Of a stretch of DNA of 64,000 nt, positions 34,356 through 41,244 are shown piece by piece. This DNA is from Pelagicoccus mobilis. Lineage in GTDB: Bacteria; Verrucomicrobiota; Verrucomicrobiia; Opitutales; Opitutaceae. Made by a program: the position numbers and the translations under genes. The stretch is taken from positions 1 to 64,000 of the forward strand of contig NZ_JAENIL010000028.1 of the NCBI RefSeq assembly GCF_016595505.1, given 5' to 3'. Under the pieces are notes generated by a model, which did no database searches, was not told where the DNA came from, and worked only from the letters and a program-made list of their open reading frames with translations. Each line of letters begins with the position of its first letter. Positions within the stretch are counted from its first letter, which is position 1.

Positions 34356-35108
34356 TCACACCTTATCCACCAGAGAAAAAGGCTCGCGCCTTAATTGCTC
34401 CAGAGCGACTTGCCAAAGAACCCCAAGATCCGCCACCCAAGTTTCAGCCGCCAAAACCTTCCCCCTCCGAGCGCTCCCCTCAGGCATCAACTCTTCCAAG
34501 CGATCGTAGCGAATCTCGTAACCGTCAAACAGATGGCAATCGTGCAGGACCTTCTCCCGTTCGCCGTTCCAGTCGACCACCTCGTATTCCAACCACCGTC
34601 CAAGCGTATAAGGGGCTCCCGCAACCTCCTCCACAGCATGCACGGTCGTATTGCAACAGAGACTACAGCCCAACATCACAAGCTTCCCGCCGACCTTAGG
34701 AATCAACGAAAAAGGGCTGTTCTCTCCACACGGAGTTCTGTCTTTAAAGTGCTTGCTCGTCAGCTCCTCGGCCAAAGCCCCTAACGCGCAGACCGAATGC
34801 GTGGGGTGTAGACTCCGATGCGTGGCGAACTGCTTTCGGAAAACCTCCGGCAACAAACCGACATTTCCCGGCGTCGACCGAACATCGAAGACCGGCGACT
34901 CCTCTGTCACGTTTAGGTAACTCAATCCCGGAAAACAAAGCGTCCCTTCCGGTCCCACCACGTCCAAAAACGCCTCGATCACCCCACTCGGACCTTCCTC
35001 CAAACCGCCACCCAAGCTCTTCAACGAGGAGTGAACCAATAGCGTATCCCCTCTTTCGATACCTAGTCCCCGCAAATCATTCGCCAATCGATCTCTCGTA
35101 CCACTCAT
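34356..35108 (-). CDS. AAC(3)-family N-acetyltransferase
   Basis: A 250-residue protein of the aminoglycoside 3-N-acetyltransferase (Antibiotic_NAT) family, which uses acetyl-CoA. Motifs are LLVHSSLKSLGGGLEEG, the catalytic His region HRSLHPTHSVCALG, GENSPFSLIPKVGGKLVMLG and a His in NTTVHAVEE. Many environmental members do not give resistance but acetylate other amines, and this gene has no mobile-element signs. It converges with the asparaginase-like gene with a 9-nt gap, so neither has room for a long terminator. Confidence 0.88.
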   Translation of the reverse strand: MSGTRDRLANDLRGLGIERGDTLLVHSSLKSLGGGLEEGPSGVIEAFLDVVGPEGTLCFPGLSYLNVTEESPVFDVRSTPGNVGLLPEVFRKQFATHRSLHPTHSVCALGALAEELTSKHFKDRTPCGENSPFSLIPKVGGKLVMLGCSLCCNTTVHAVEEVAGAPYTLGRWLEYEVVDWNGEREKVLHDCHLFDGYEIRYDRLEELMPEGSARRGKVLAAETWVADLGVLWQVALEQLRREPFSLVDKV

Positions 35109-35261
35109 GAAACGACGCTATCTCCTTAAGCCACCAGAGCAACCAGGCAAGCACTCTTACAGAGCGCCCGCTTCAGTAACCGAAAGTTCGATGTTGAGCC
35201 ACGAGCAAAAAACGCTTTCACTTATCCCCGAATCAAATCCAAATCCTTAGCCCACAACTCT

Positions 35262-35558
35262 ATGGACGCAAAAACACGCGGAATCGTTGCCTACATAACA
35301 CTCATCGGTTGGGTCATCGCCCTCGTTACAAACAACCCGAAGGACGAACAAACCACCTTCCATCTCAGACAAGGCCTCGGACTCAACCTAGCCTGGATCG
35401 TTTCCACCTTCTTCATCTGGCTACCAATCATCGGCTGGATCCTGCCCATCGCCCTCTTTGTATTCTGGATTATCGGATTACTGAGCGCCTTGGAAGGCAG
35501 CCAGAAAGAGGTGCCCGTCATCGGCTCCCTTTTCCAGAGCTGGTTCAAAAACCTCTAA
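35262..35558 (+). CDS. DUF4870/Tic20-like small membrane protein
   Basis: A 98-residue membrane protein with three to four hydrophobic segments and the amphipathic opening KTRGIVAYITLIGWVIAL, then DEQTTFHLRQGLGLNL, matching the DUF4870 or Tic20-like family found widely in bacteria. The FHLRQGL helix lies between the first two membrane segments, as in relatives. Its role is not known. A strong terminator follows it by 29 nt, so it is a single-gene transcript. Confidence 0.8.
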   Translation: MDAKTRGIVAYITLIGWVIALVTNNPKDEQTTFHLRQGLGLNLAWIVSTFFIWLPIIGWILPIALFVFWIIGLLSALEGSQKEVPVIGSLFQSWFKNL

Positions 35559-35587
35559 GTCCTCAGGCAAGCACAAGTCCCTTTCCC

Positions 35588-35618
35588 ATCCGGACCGCGC
35601 AAGCGGTTCGGATTTTTT
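35588..35618 (+). terminator. Rho-independent terminator
   Basis: ATCCGGACCGC (35588-35598) pairs with GCGGTTCGGAT (35603-35613), one G-U pair, a GCAA loop, then a run of T. It is placed 29 nt after the DUF4870-like stop. Confidence 0.92.
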
Positions 35619-35763
35619 GTCTCCAGACAAGCAAGCCGACTCGATTTCTTTACAAACTTTCATCCAGAGAAGGTTGCGATCATCAAGAAGATACACAGCT
35701 TTCAGCCATCACCTTGATCAAGCAAAAGATCGCGAATCCTAAGCAAACTCCCACCTAAAACCT

Positions 35764-36639
35764 ATGGCACAAGAAGAAGCAACTGACACCACTACAGTGG
35801 AAAAGACCTCCGAATTCCTCGGCATGGACCTCACCGCGATGGCCGAAAAAGCCACCGATATCGTATCATCCAAAGGCATAGACTTCATAGCGGCCATCAT
35901 CATCTTCGTCGTGGGTCGCTTCGTCGCCGGCCTCATTACGAAGGGCGTGCGCAACGTGCTGCACAACCGCAAGGTCGACCAGTCCCTCATCGGATTCACC
36001 ACCGGCCTAGCTCAAGCCCTCATGATGACCTTCGTCATCATCGCCGCCCTAAGTCGTATCGGCATCCAAACTACATCGCTCGTCGCAGTCATCGGTGCCG
36101 CGGGCTTGGCAGTCGGCCTCGCTCTACAAGGCTCGCTCTCCAACTTCGCAGCCGGCGTGCTTATTATCATCTTCAAACCGTATAAGGTAGGCGACTACGT
36201 TGTCGCAGGCGGAGCAGAAGGCGTTGTCGAAGACATCGGCATCTTCACCACCACCGTCGTCACTCTCGACAATCGCACCCAGATCATTCCAAACTCAGTC
36301 GCCACCAGCGGCGTCATCGAAAACTACTCCAAGAAAGGCATCCGCCGCCTCGACCTCGTGGCCGGCGTCAGCTACGGCGACGATATCAAGAAGACAAAGG
36401 AAGTACTCGAAGGCATCATCGCCGCCGAGCCCAAAGTCCTCGCCGACCCCGCTCCCTTCGTAGGCGTCATGGAAATGGCGGACAGCTCCGTCAACTTCGC
36501 TTTCCGCCCATGGGTCAAGGTCGACGACTACTGGGACCTCTTCTTCCAGTTCAACGAGCAGATCAAGCTCCGCCTAGACGAAGAAGGCATCACCATCCCA
36601 TTCCCGCAACGCGACGTTCACCTCTTCCAAGAGAAGTAG
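35764..36639 (+). CDS. Small-conductance mechanosensitive channel (MscS family)
   Basis: A 291-residue channel of about the E. coli MscS length (286). TM helices are near 40-65, 75-98 and 103-125; the pore-lining helix carries AAGLAVGLALQGSLSNFAAGV, the Gly/Ala-packed helix and hinge of MscS. The beta domain then has IIFKPYKVGDYV and NSVATSGVIENYS. It opens under hypo-osmotic stress to release solutes. The acidic N-terminus (EEATDTTTVEKT) is normal for the family. A strong terminator follows 32 nt after the stop, so it is monocistronic. Confidence 0.94.
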   Translation: MAQEEATDTTTVEKTSEFLGMDLTAMAEKATDIVSSKGIDFIAAIIIFVVGRFVAGLITKGVRNVLHNRKVDQSLIGFTTGLAQALMMTFVIIAALSRIGIQTTSLVAVIGAAGLAVGLALQGSLSNFAAGVLIIIFKPYKVGDYVVAGGAEGVVEDIGIFTTTVVTLDNRTQIIPNSVATSGVIENYSKKGIRRLDLVAGVSYGDDIKKTKEVLEGIIAAEPKVLADPAPFVGVMEMADSSVNFAFRPWVKVDDYWDLFFQFNEQIKLRLDEEGITIPFPQRDVHLFQEK

Positions 36640-36671
36640 GGAAGTCTTTAGGAACAATAGAATTTCCCAAC

Positions 36672-36707
36672 AACGCGGACGCAGGCATTTGCCTCGTCCG
36701 CGTTTTT
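36672..36707 (+). terminator. Rho-independent terminator after mscS
   Basis: AACGCGGACG (36672-36681) pairs with CGTCCGCGTT (36695-36704) and is capped by an inner AGGC/GCCT stem; it runs into further T residues. Confidence 0.93.
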
Positions 36708-36722
36708 CATATTCGATCAAAA

Positions 36723-36748
36723 GGTAGGGCGGTCTGGCCCAGACCGCC
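36723..36748 (+). repeat. REP-like element, copy 4
   Basis: GGTAGGGC (36723-36730) with the perfect 10-bp stem GGCGGTCTGG (36728-36737) and CCAGACCGCC (36739-36748). Compared with copy 2 (GGCTGACTGG) the arms differ at several positions but both arms changed together. It lies between the mscS terminator and the isomerase-like gene. Confidence 0.85.
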
Positions 36749-36773
36749 GCAACATCCATCCACTACTGCTACC

Positions 36774-37712
36774 ATGGCTTACCAAACACGCAGAAAATTC
36801 ATCCAATCGGCAACGGGCACTCTGGCCGCCTGCACCCTCACGCCCCTCGCTAACTCCAAACCAAACTCAACAGTGACTCCACTCTGTACCAACCAATACC
36901 CCTGGGACACCTTCTACCGCCGCTCCGGCAAAGAGTTTTATAGCGATCTCAATCAATCCATCCGAGAAATCGCTGAATCCGGAGCCCAAAGCCTAGAGCC
37001 AAATCTCGAAAGTATCGAACAAGTCAATACAATCTCCAGAGCCCTCGAAATAAACGGACTCGAGATGCGCTCGATCTACGTCAACAGCGTTCTCCACGAA
37101 GCCGATCAAGCCAATGCTTCCATCGAAAAAGCCCTCCGCATCGCCAGCGAAGCTCAAGAAAAGGCAGGCACCAAAATCGTAGTCACCAACCCTAGCCCAA
37201 TCAGTTGGGGAGGCCCTGAAAACAAAACCGACAAACAACTCGTCACTCAGGCCAAAGCGCTCGAGACACTCGGCAAGAAACTGTCCCAAGAAGGACTCAC
37301 TCTCGCCTATCACAACCACGATTCAGAACTCCGCCTCGGAGCGCGCGAGCTCCATCATTGCCTCGCGTCAACGAACCCTGAATACGTCAAATACTGCCTC
37401 GACTCGCATTGGGTCTACCGAGGCTGCGAAGATTCAAACGTAGCCCTCTTCGATGTGGTGGAACTCTACGCCAGCCGAATCGTCGAACTGCACCTCCGGC
37501 AATCGACCAATGGAGTCTGGGACGAGTCCTTCTCGACTCAGGGAGACGTCGACTACCACCGCTTGCTCACCACCCTCCAGGAAAAAGAAATCTCTCCCCT
37601 TATCGTCGCCGAGCAAGCAGTGGAAAAGCAGAGCCCCAATACCTTAGACGCCCTTTCCGCGCACAAGATCACGCACGCGAACATTCGCACGCAATTCGCC
37701 GCATTCCTCTAG
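36774..37712 (+). CDS. Tat-exported sugar-isomerase-like TIM barrel protein
   Basis: A 312-residue protein starting at 36774 with a twin-arginine signal (TRRKFIQSATGT). The frame extends upstream into mscS in another phase, which is a shadow. The mature protein is of the xylose isomerase-like TIM barrel (sugar phosphate isomerase/epimerase) family: LTLAYHNHDSEL, YCLDSHWVYRG and VELHLRQSTNG carry the His, Asp and Glu ligands of a divalent metal. Export by the Tat route suggests a folded, metal-containing periplasmic enzyme acting on sugars or cyclitols. The DUF2071 gene follows at 21 nt. Confidence 0.85.
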   Translation: MAYQTRRKFIQSATGTLAACTLTPLANSKPNSTVTPLCTNQYPWDTFYRRSGKEFYSDLNQSIREIAESGAQSLEPNLESIEQVNTISRALEINGLEMRSIYVNSVLHEADQANASIEKALRIASEAQEKAGTKIVVTNPSPISWGGPENKTDKQLVTQAKALETLGKKLSQEGLTLAYHNHDSELRLGARELHHCLASTNPEYVKYCLDSHWVYRGCEDSNVALFDVVELYASRIVELHLRQSTNGVWDESFSTQGDVDYHRLLTTLQEKEISPLIVAEQAVEKQSPNTLDALSAHKITHANIRTQFAAFL

Positions 37713-37733
37713 CGCCGCTCGTCCCCACTATTG

Positions 37734-38459
37734 ATGAATCCGCATCCCGCCTTCTCCCAGACCGAACATCGCCCTTGGCAAATCCCAAACGGGCCTTGGG
37801 TCATGCAGCAAGAGTGGCTAGATCTTTTGTTCATTCACTGGGAAATCGCGCCTGCCGATCTGCGGCCTTACATTCCCGAAGGACTTGAAATCGATACCTA
37901 CGATGGCAAAGCATGGTTAGGAGTCGTCCCCTTCTCTATGCGCGAGGTGGCTCCCCGCGGATGCCCGAAACCTTCAGCCCTGTGCGATTTTCCCGAGATC
38001 AACATCCGCACCTACGTCATTAAAGACGGTAAACCGGGCGTCTGGTTCTTCAGCCTCGACGTGCCGCACCGCCTACCGGTCTGGATCGCCCGCAGCTTTT
38101 TCCATCTGCCCTACTTCCGAGCAGAAATGCAGGTCGAACAGCACGGAGATCGAACATACTATCGATCCACCTACGGAGAACGCACCTTCTCAGCGACCTA
38201 CCGCGGCCTCGCACCTGTCACTCCCGAGCGAGGCAGCTTCGAGGACTGGGCCACTGAACGCTACTGCCTCTACTCGCAAAACAAGTCCGGGCAACTCTTT
38301 CGCGGCGAAGTCCAACACCCACGCTGGAGCGTCCAGACAGCGGAATACGAAATCCAAGAGAACACCATGCTAGATGCATTCCCAATCGGGCAAATGCACC
38401 CAAGCGTCCTCTTCAGCAAACACATCCCCGTCACCGTCTGGTGGCCGGAACGCTGCTAA
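37734..38459 (+). CDS. DUF2071 family protein (YqjF-like)
   Basis: A 241-residue protein of DUF2071, starting with ATG at 37734 (the frame also has a TTG one codon earlier). Recognisable parts are WVMQQEWLDLLFIHWEI, YIPEGLEIDTYDGKAWLGVVPF, INIRTYVIKDGKPGVWFFSLD and AEYEIQENTMLDAFP. Its relatives fold like acetoacetate decarboxylases but lack the Schiff-base Lys; the function is unknown. No signal peptide is visible. A REP-like element begins immediately after the stop codon. Confidence 0.88.
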   Translation: MNPHPAFSQTEHRPWQIPNGPWVMQQEWLDLLFIHWEIAPADLRPYIPEGLEIDTYDGKAWLGVVPFSMREVAPRGCPKPSALCDFPEINIRTYVIKDGKPGVWFFSLDVPHRLPVWIARSFFHLPYFRAEMQVEQHGDRTYYRSTYGERTFSATYRGLAPVTPERGSFEDWATERYCLYSQNKSGQLFRGEVQHPRWSVQTAEYEIQENTMLDAFPIGQMHPSVLFSKHIPVTVWWPERC

Positions 38460-38485
38460 GGTAGAGTCCGACCACCGCGGCGGAC
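38460..38485 (+). repeat. REP-like element, copy 5 (weak stem)
   Basis: GGTAG (38460-38464) begins one base after the TAA stop of the DUF2071 gene. The stem is GTCCG (38466-38470) with CGGAC (38481-38485), only 5 bp. It is assigned to the family from the GGTAG head and position. Confidence 0.55.
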
Positions 38486-38512
38486 CGGATAGGACCAAGC
38501 CGAGCGAGTAAC

Positions 38513-38824
38513 CTACGCCAAGTAACTGCAAACGTACTGGCAGTTGTCAGCGACTTCGATGGTGAAGCCAGAATTCGCAGGCACTTCGAAATAGCTGCCC
38601 GCCTCGTAGCTCTTCTTTTCCGTCTCGCCATCAAGAACGACCGAGCACGCGCCACCCGCCACATCCATACGCTCTGCAGCTTCAGTACCGAAATGGTAGC
38701 TGCCAGGAAGAATCACACCTAGCGTCTTCTTCTCACCTTCCGCAGTGATGATGGTGTGAGAAACTACTTTTCCGTCGAAGTAGAGATTAGCTTCAGCAAG
38801 GGCGGTAACGTTTTCAAATTTCAT
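38513..38824 (-). CDS. ppnP: Pyrimidine/purine nucleoside phosphorylase PpnP (DUF1255)
   Basis: A 103-residue cupin starting at MKFENVTALAEAN (38824); the frame extends to 38926 with unlike residues, so the shorter start is chosen. DUF1255/PpnP proteins phosphorolyse nucleosides with broad specificity. Diagnostic parts are ANLYFDGKVVSHTI, LGVILPGSYHFGTEAAERMDV and FEVPANSGFTIEVADNCQYVCSY, the length and spacing matching E. coli YaiE (about 94 residues). The gene stands alone, and a palindrome and a REP pair occupy its upstream region. Confidence 0.9.
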   Translation of the reverse strand: MKFENVTALAEANLYFDGKVVSHTIITAEGEKKTLGVILPGSYHFGTEAAERMDVAGGACSVVLDGETEKKSYEAGSYFEVPANSGFTIEVADNCQYVCSYLA

Positions 38825-38865
38825 CCGGCGTGAATCTTCGAGAACGCCACTCAAGGCAAGAAAAA

Positions 38866-38900
38866 GGTAGGGCTCGACCGCCGGCTGTGCGCCGCCGTAG
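38866..38900 (+). repeat. REP-like element, copy 6 (left half of an inverted pair)
   Basis: GGTAGGGC (38866-38873) followed by GACCGCCGG, the loop sequence of the second subfamily (also in copies 7 and 8). Its stem is short and imperfect (GGCT with AGCC). It faces copy 7 on the opposite strand about 50 nt away. Confidence 0.65.
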
Positions 38901-38949
38901 CCTCTGGCGAAGGAGTGGCGAGCCACGCAGAACTGATTCGACCACTGCC

Positions 38950-38974
38950 GTCTGCCCGGCGGTCAGACCCTACC
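38950..38974 (-). repeat. REP-like element, copy 7 (right half of an inverted pair)
   Basis: Read on the minus strand: GGTAGGGTCTG, then ACCGCCGGG, then CAGAC. The stem is GTCTG with CAGAC (38950-38954 and 38964-38968). The loop is the same as in copy 8, where the stem is GGCGTG with CACGCC; the arms differ but are complementary. Confidence 0.75.
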
Positions 38975-39024
38975 CACCCCCAAAAGACTAGCCCATCTCC
39001 CACCCTTAATCTGCGCAGCTTTGA

Positions 39025-39038
39025 ACGTAACGTTACGT
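39025..39038. promoter_or_regulatory. Perfect 14-bp palindrome
   Basis: ACGTAACGTTACGT is fully self-complementary and has the central AACGTT of LacI-family operators, like the site at 17096. It is about 200 nt upstream of ppnP and 36 nt from the transporter terminator. CTGCGCA repeats flank it loosely on both sides. Confidence 0.45.
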
Positions 39039-39073
39039 AGCAAACTGCGCAAAATAGTATCGCCCATGCCCCC

Positions 39074-39102
39074 AAAAAAAACGGACCGGAAAATCCGGCC
39101 CG
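39074..39102 (-). terminator. Rho-independent terminator of the pfl operon
   Basis: On the minus strand, CGGGCCGGA pairs with TCCGGTCCG around a short T-rich loop and is followed by a run of eight T. It lies 29 nt after the transporter stop codon at 39131. Confidence 0.92.
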
Positions 39103-39130
39103 TCGTACAGGAAACAAAACTAAAAATATT

Positions 39131-40387
39131 TTATGCCGCAGCCTGAGCGAGCTTGAGGGCTCGTATCTTGCGGATGTTGAACTGGATCAAGATCGACGCC
39201 ACCAGAGCGACCACGAAGAGACCGGCGAAGATCTGAAGCGTCTGCTCGTAGCTTCCAGTTGTTTCACGAACACGGGCAGCGATAAGAGGTCCAACCAATC
39301 CTGCAGCCGCCCATGCGGTCAGGATGTTGCCATGAATCGCGGACAAGCGCTTCGTTCCAAACACATCGCCGATGTAGGCAGGGATCGATGCGAACCCACC
39401 TCCGTAACAAGTGAGGATCAGAAACACCACCGCCTGGAAAAGGAAGGAACTGGTTGTCTTCGGGAGAATGAAGAAGGCCGCGATCTGGATCACGAAAAAC
39501 GCTGTGTAAGTCATCGGGCGACCGATCACATCTGAGAATGAAGCCCAAGAGATACGGCCAATGCCGTTAAACAATCCCATCAAGCCAACCATAGTCGCCG
39601 CAGCAGCAGGCGTGAGCCCCGCGATCTCCTGAGACATCGGAGACGCCACCGAGATAACCGCGATACCGCAGGTGATGTTGATGAAGAGCATGATCCACAT
39701 GTAATAGAAACGGATCGTGCCAAGAGCTTCGATGGAGTTCACCTGAGCAAGGTCCTCTCTCTTCTTAACCTTGCCAGCCTTCTGAGCCGCCGAGAAGCCT
39801 TCTGGCTCCCAACCTTCAGGCGGCGCTTCCAGATACTGGGCCGAAGCCATCATGATCACAAAGTAAGCAACAGCAAGTATCCAGAAAGTAGGAGCGATAC
39901 CCACGTTGGTCATCAAAAACTGAATCAAGCTACTCGCCAGCAACGCTCCAAAGCCGAAGCCCATGATCGCAAGACCAGTCGCCAATCCGCGACGGTCCGG
40001 GAACCACTTCACGAGGGTTGATACCGGACAGATATAGCCTACGCCCAAACCAATGCCGCTAATCACTCCGTATCCAAGATAGAATACATAGATCTGATTC
40101 AACGACACGCCCAATCCCGCGATTGCAAGACCAGTACAGTAAAGAGTAGCCGAAAGCATGCCGCTCTTTCGCGGCCCCATTCGCTCAACTGTCGGGCCAA
40201 GGAAGGCAGCAGACAATCCCAAGAACAGGATCGCAATACTGAAAGCCCAAGCTGTCTGGGTCGGTTCCCAGCCAAGCTCCGCAAATAACGGTTTCTTGAA
40301 TACGCTGTACGCGTAAACCGCACCAATCGATACGTGAACGCCAACCGCTGATGCAGCGATCAGCCAACGATTCTTAATTTTCTTCAT
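39131..40387 (-). CDS. OFA-family MFS transporter (oxalate/formate antiporter type)
   Basis: A 418-residue transporter with 12 TM segments. The N-terminus NRWLIAASAVGVHVSIGAVYAYSVFKKPL, GFGFGALLASSL and the long central loop (PPEGWEPEGF to AQVNSIEAL) are typical of the OFA family, which exchanges oxalate, formate or other monocarboxylates. It follows pflA by 48 nt on the same strand, so it most likely exports formate or moves pyruvate or lactate made during fermentation. That role is inferred from position. A strong terminator ends the operon after it. Confidence 0.88.
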   Translation of the reverse strand: MKKIKNRWLIAASAVGVHVSIGAVYAYSVFKKPLFAELGWEPTQTAWAFSIAILFLGLSAAFLGPTVERMGPRKSGMLSATLYCTGLAIAGLGVSLNQIYVFYLGYGVISGIGLGVGYICPVSTLVKWFPDRRGLATGLAIMGFGFGALLASSLIQFLMTNVGIAPTFWILAVAYFVIMMASAQYLEAPPEGWEPEGFSAAQKAGKVKKREDLAQVNSIEALGTIRFYYMWIMLFINITCGIAVISVASPMSQEIAGLTPAAAATMVGLMGLFNGIGRISWASFSDVIGRPMTYTAFFVIQIAAFFILPKTTSSFLFQAVVFLILTCYGGGFASIPAYIGDVFGTKRLSAIHGNILTAWAAAGLVGPLIAARVRETTGSYEQTLQIFAGLFVVALVASILIQFNIRKIRALKLAQAAA

Positions 40388-40435
40388 CTTTCCTAAATCA
40401 CAGTAGTGGATCGCCTCGATCGAGGCGACCGCCTC

Positions 40436-41212
40436 CTAAATCGCAGTCACACCATAACGCGCGAAAATCGAACGAGCCTTGATAATATCCTGATTCGAAG
40501 GCTCCTTGGTTTCCGCTAGCTTGTATGGCAAACCAAGCTGCTTGTACTTGCTCTCCCCCATCTTGTGAAAGGGGAGAATTTCCACCTTGGCGACATTGCC
40601 AAGGGTTGAAACAAAACGGGCTAAGCCGTCGATATTGCTCTCTACATCAGTGAGGCCGGGAACCAGAACGAAACGTATCCAAACATCGATACCAAGACGT
40701 TCAAGGCGTTCCGCGAACTCGAGCGTCGGGCTAATCCGAACACCTGTCGTTTCCTTGTAGATGTCGGGATCCCAGCTTTTGATATCGAGCAGGACGAGGT
40801 CCACATTCTGCAAGAGAGCGTCCGTTGCGTGGTGGCCGGCGAATCCAGAAGTATCGAGCGCAGTGTGCAAGCCAGCTTCCTTGGCACCACGGAAAACCGC
40901 ATGCACGAACTCTGGCTGCATGAGGGGCTCCCCACCACTGATGGTGAGCCCGCCGCTGCGAATGAAGTTCTTGTACTTGACGACATCCTTCAGCGCCTCA
41001 CCTGCCGTCGTTACCTTTCCGCTCGGTTTGCCCTGAGCGTCCGGGTTGTGGCAGTACTGGCACCGAAGAGGACACCCGTGGAGAAAGAGCACGTAGCGCA
41101 GCCCAGGGCCGTCTACCGTACCGCATGTCTCCACAGAGTGGATATGGCCCTCTTCCGAGAGCATCTCCTCCAGAGGTATTTCGACCTCTGGTTCAGCGTA
41201 TGTCGTTGTCAT
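40436..41212 (-). CDS. pflA: Pyruvate formate-lyase activating enzyme PflA
   Basis: A 258-residue radical SAM enzyme that makes the glycyl radical in PflB under anaerobic conditions. The start is set at 41212 because GGAGG lies 8 nt before that ATG; the longer frame to 41248 overlaps the pflB stop. Cys47, Cys51 and Cys54 (HGCPLRCQYC) bind the 4Fe-4S cluster; TISGGEPLMQPEF and LLDIKSWD are further family motifs. It lies directly downstream of pflB. Confidence 0.96.
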   Translation of the reverse strand: MTTTYAEPEVEIPLEEMLSEEGHIHSVETCGTVDGPGLRYVLFLHGCPLRCQYCHNPDAQGKPSGKVTTAGEALKDVVKYKNFIRSGGLTISGGEPLMQPEFVHAVFRGAKEAGLHTALDTSGFAGHHATDALLQNVDLVLLDIKSWDPDIYKETTGVRISPTLEFAERLERLGIDVWIRFVLVPGLTDVESNIDGLARFVSTLGNVAKVEILPFHKMGESKYKQLGLPYKLAETKEPSNQDIIKARSIFARYGVTAI

Positions 41213-41244
41213 GGGACAGTCCTCCGCACGACCTGCCGCGCAGG

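Larger units (their letters stand above)
38825..39130. other. 306-nt gap holding a REP pair, a palindrome and a terminator
   Basis: No gene is seen. It contains the inverted REP pair (38866-38974), the palindrome ACGTAACGTTACGT (39025-39038) and the terminator of the OFA-type transporter gene (39074-39102). Confidence 0.6.

Noticed and set aside
34356-35108. AAC(3) as an acquired antibiotic-resistance gene
   Set aside because: No mobile element or unusual base use beside it, and environmental members of the family have other substrates.
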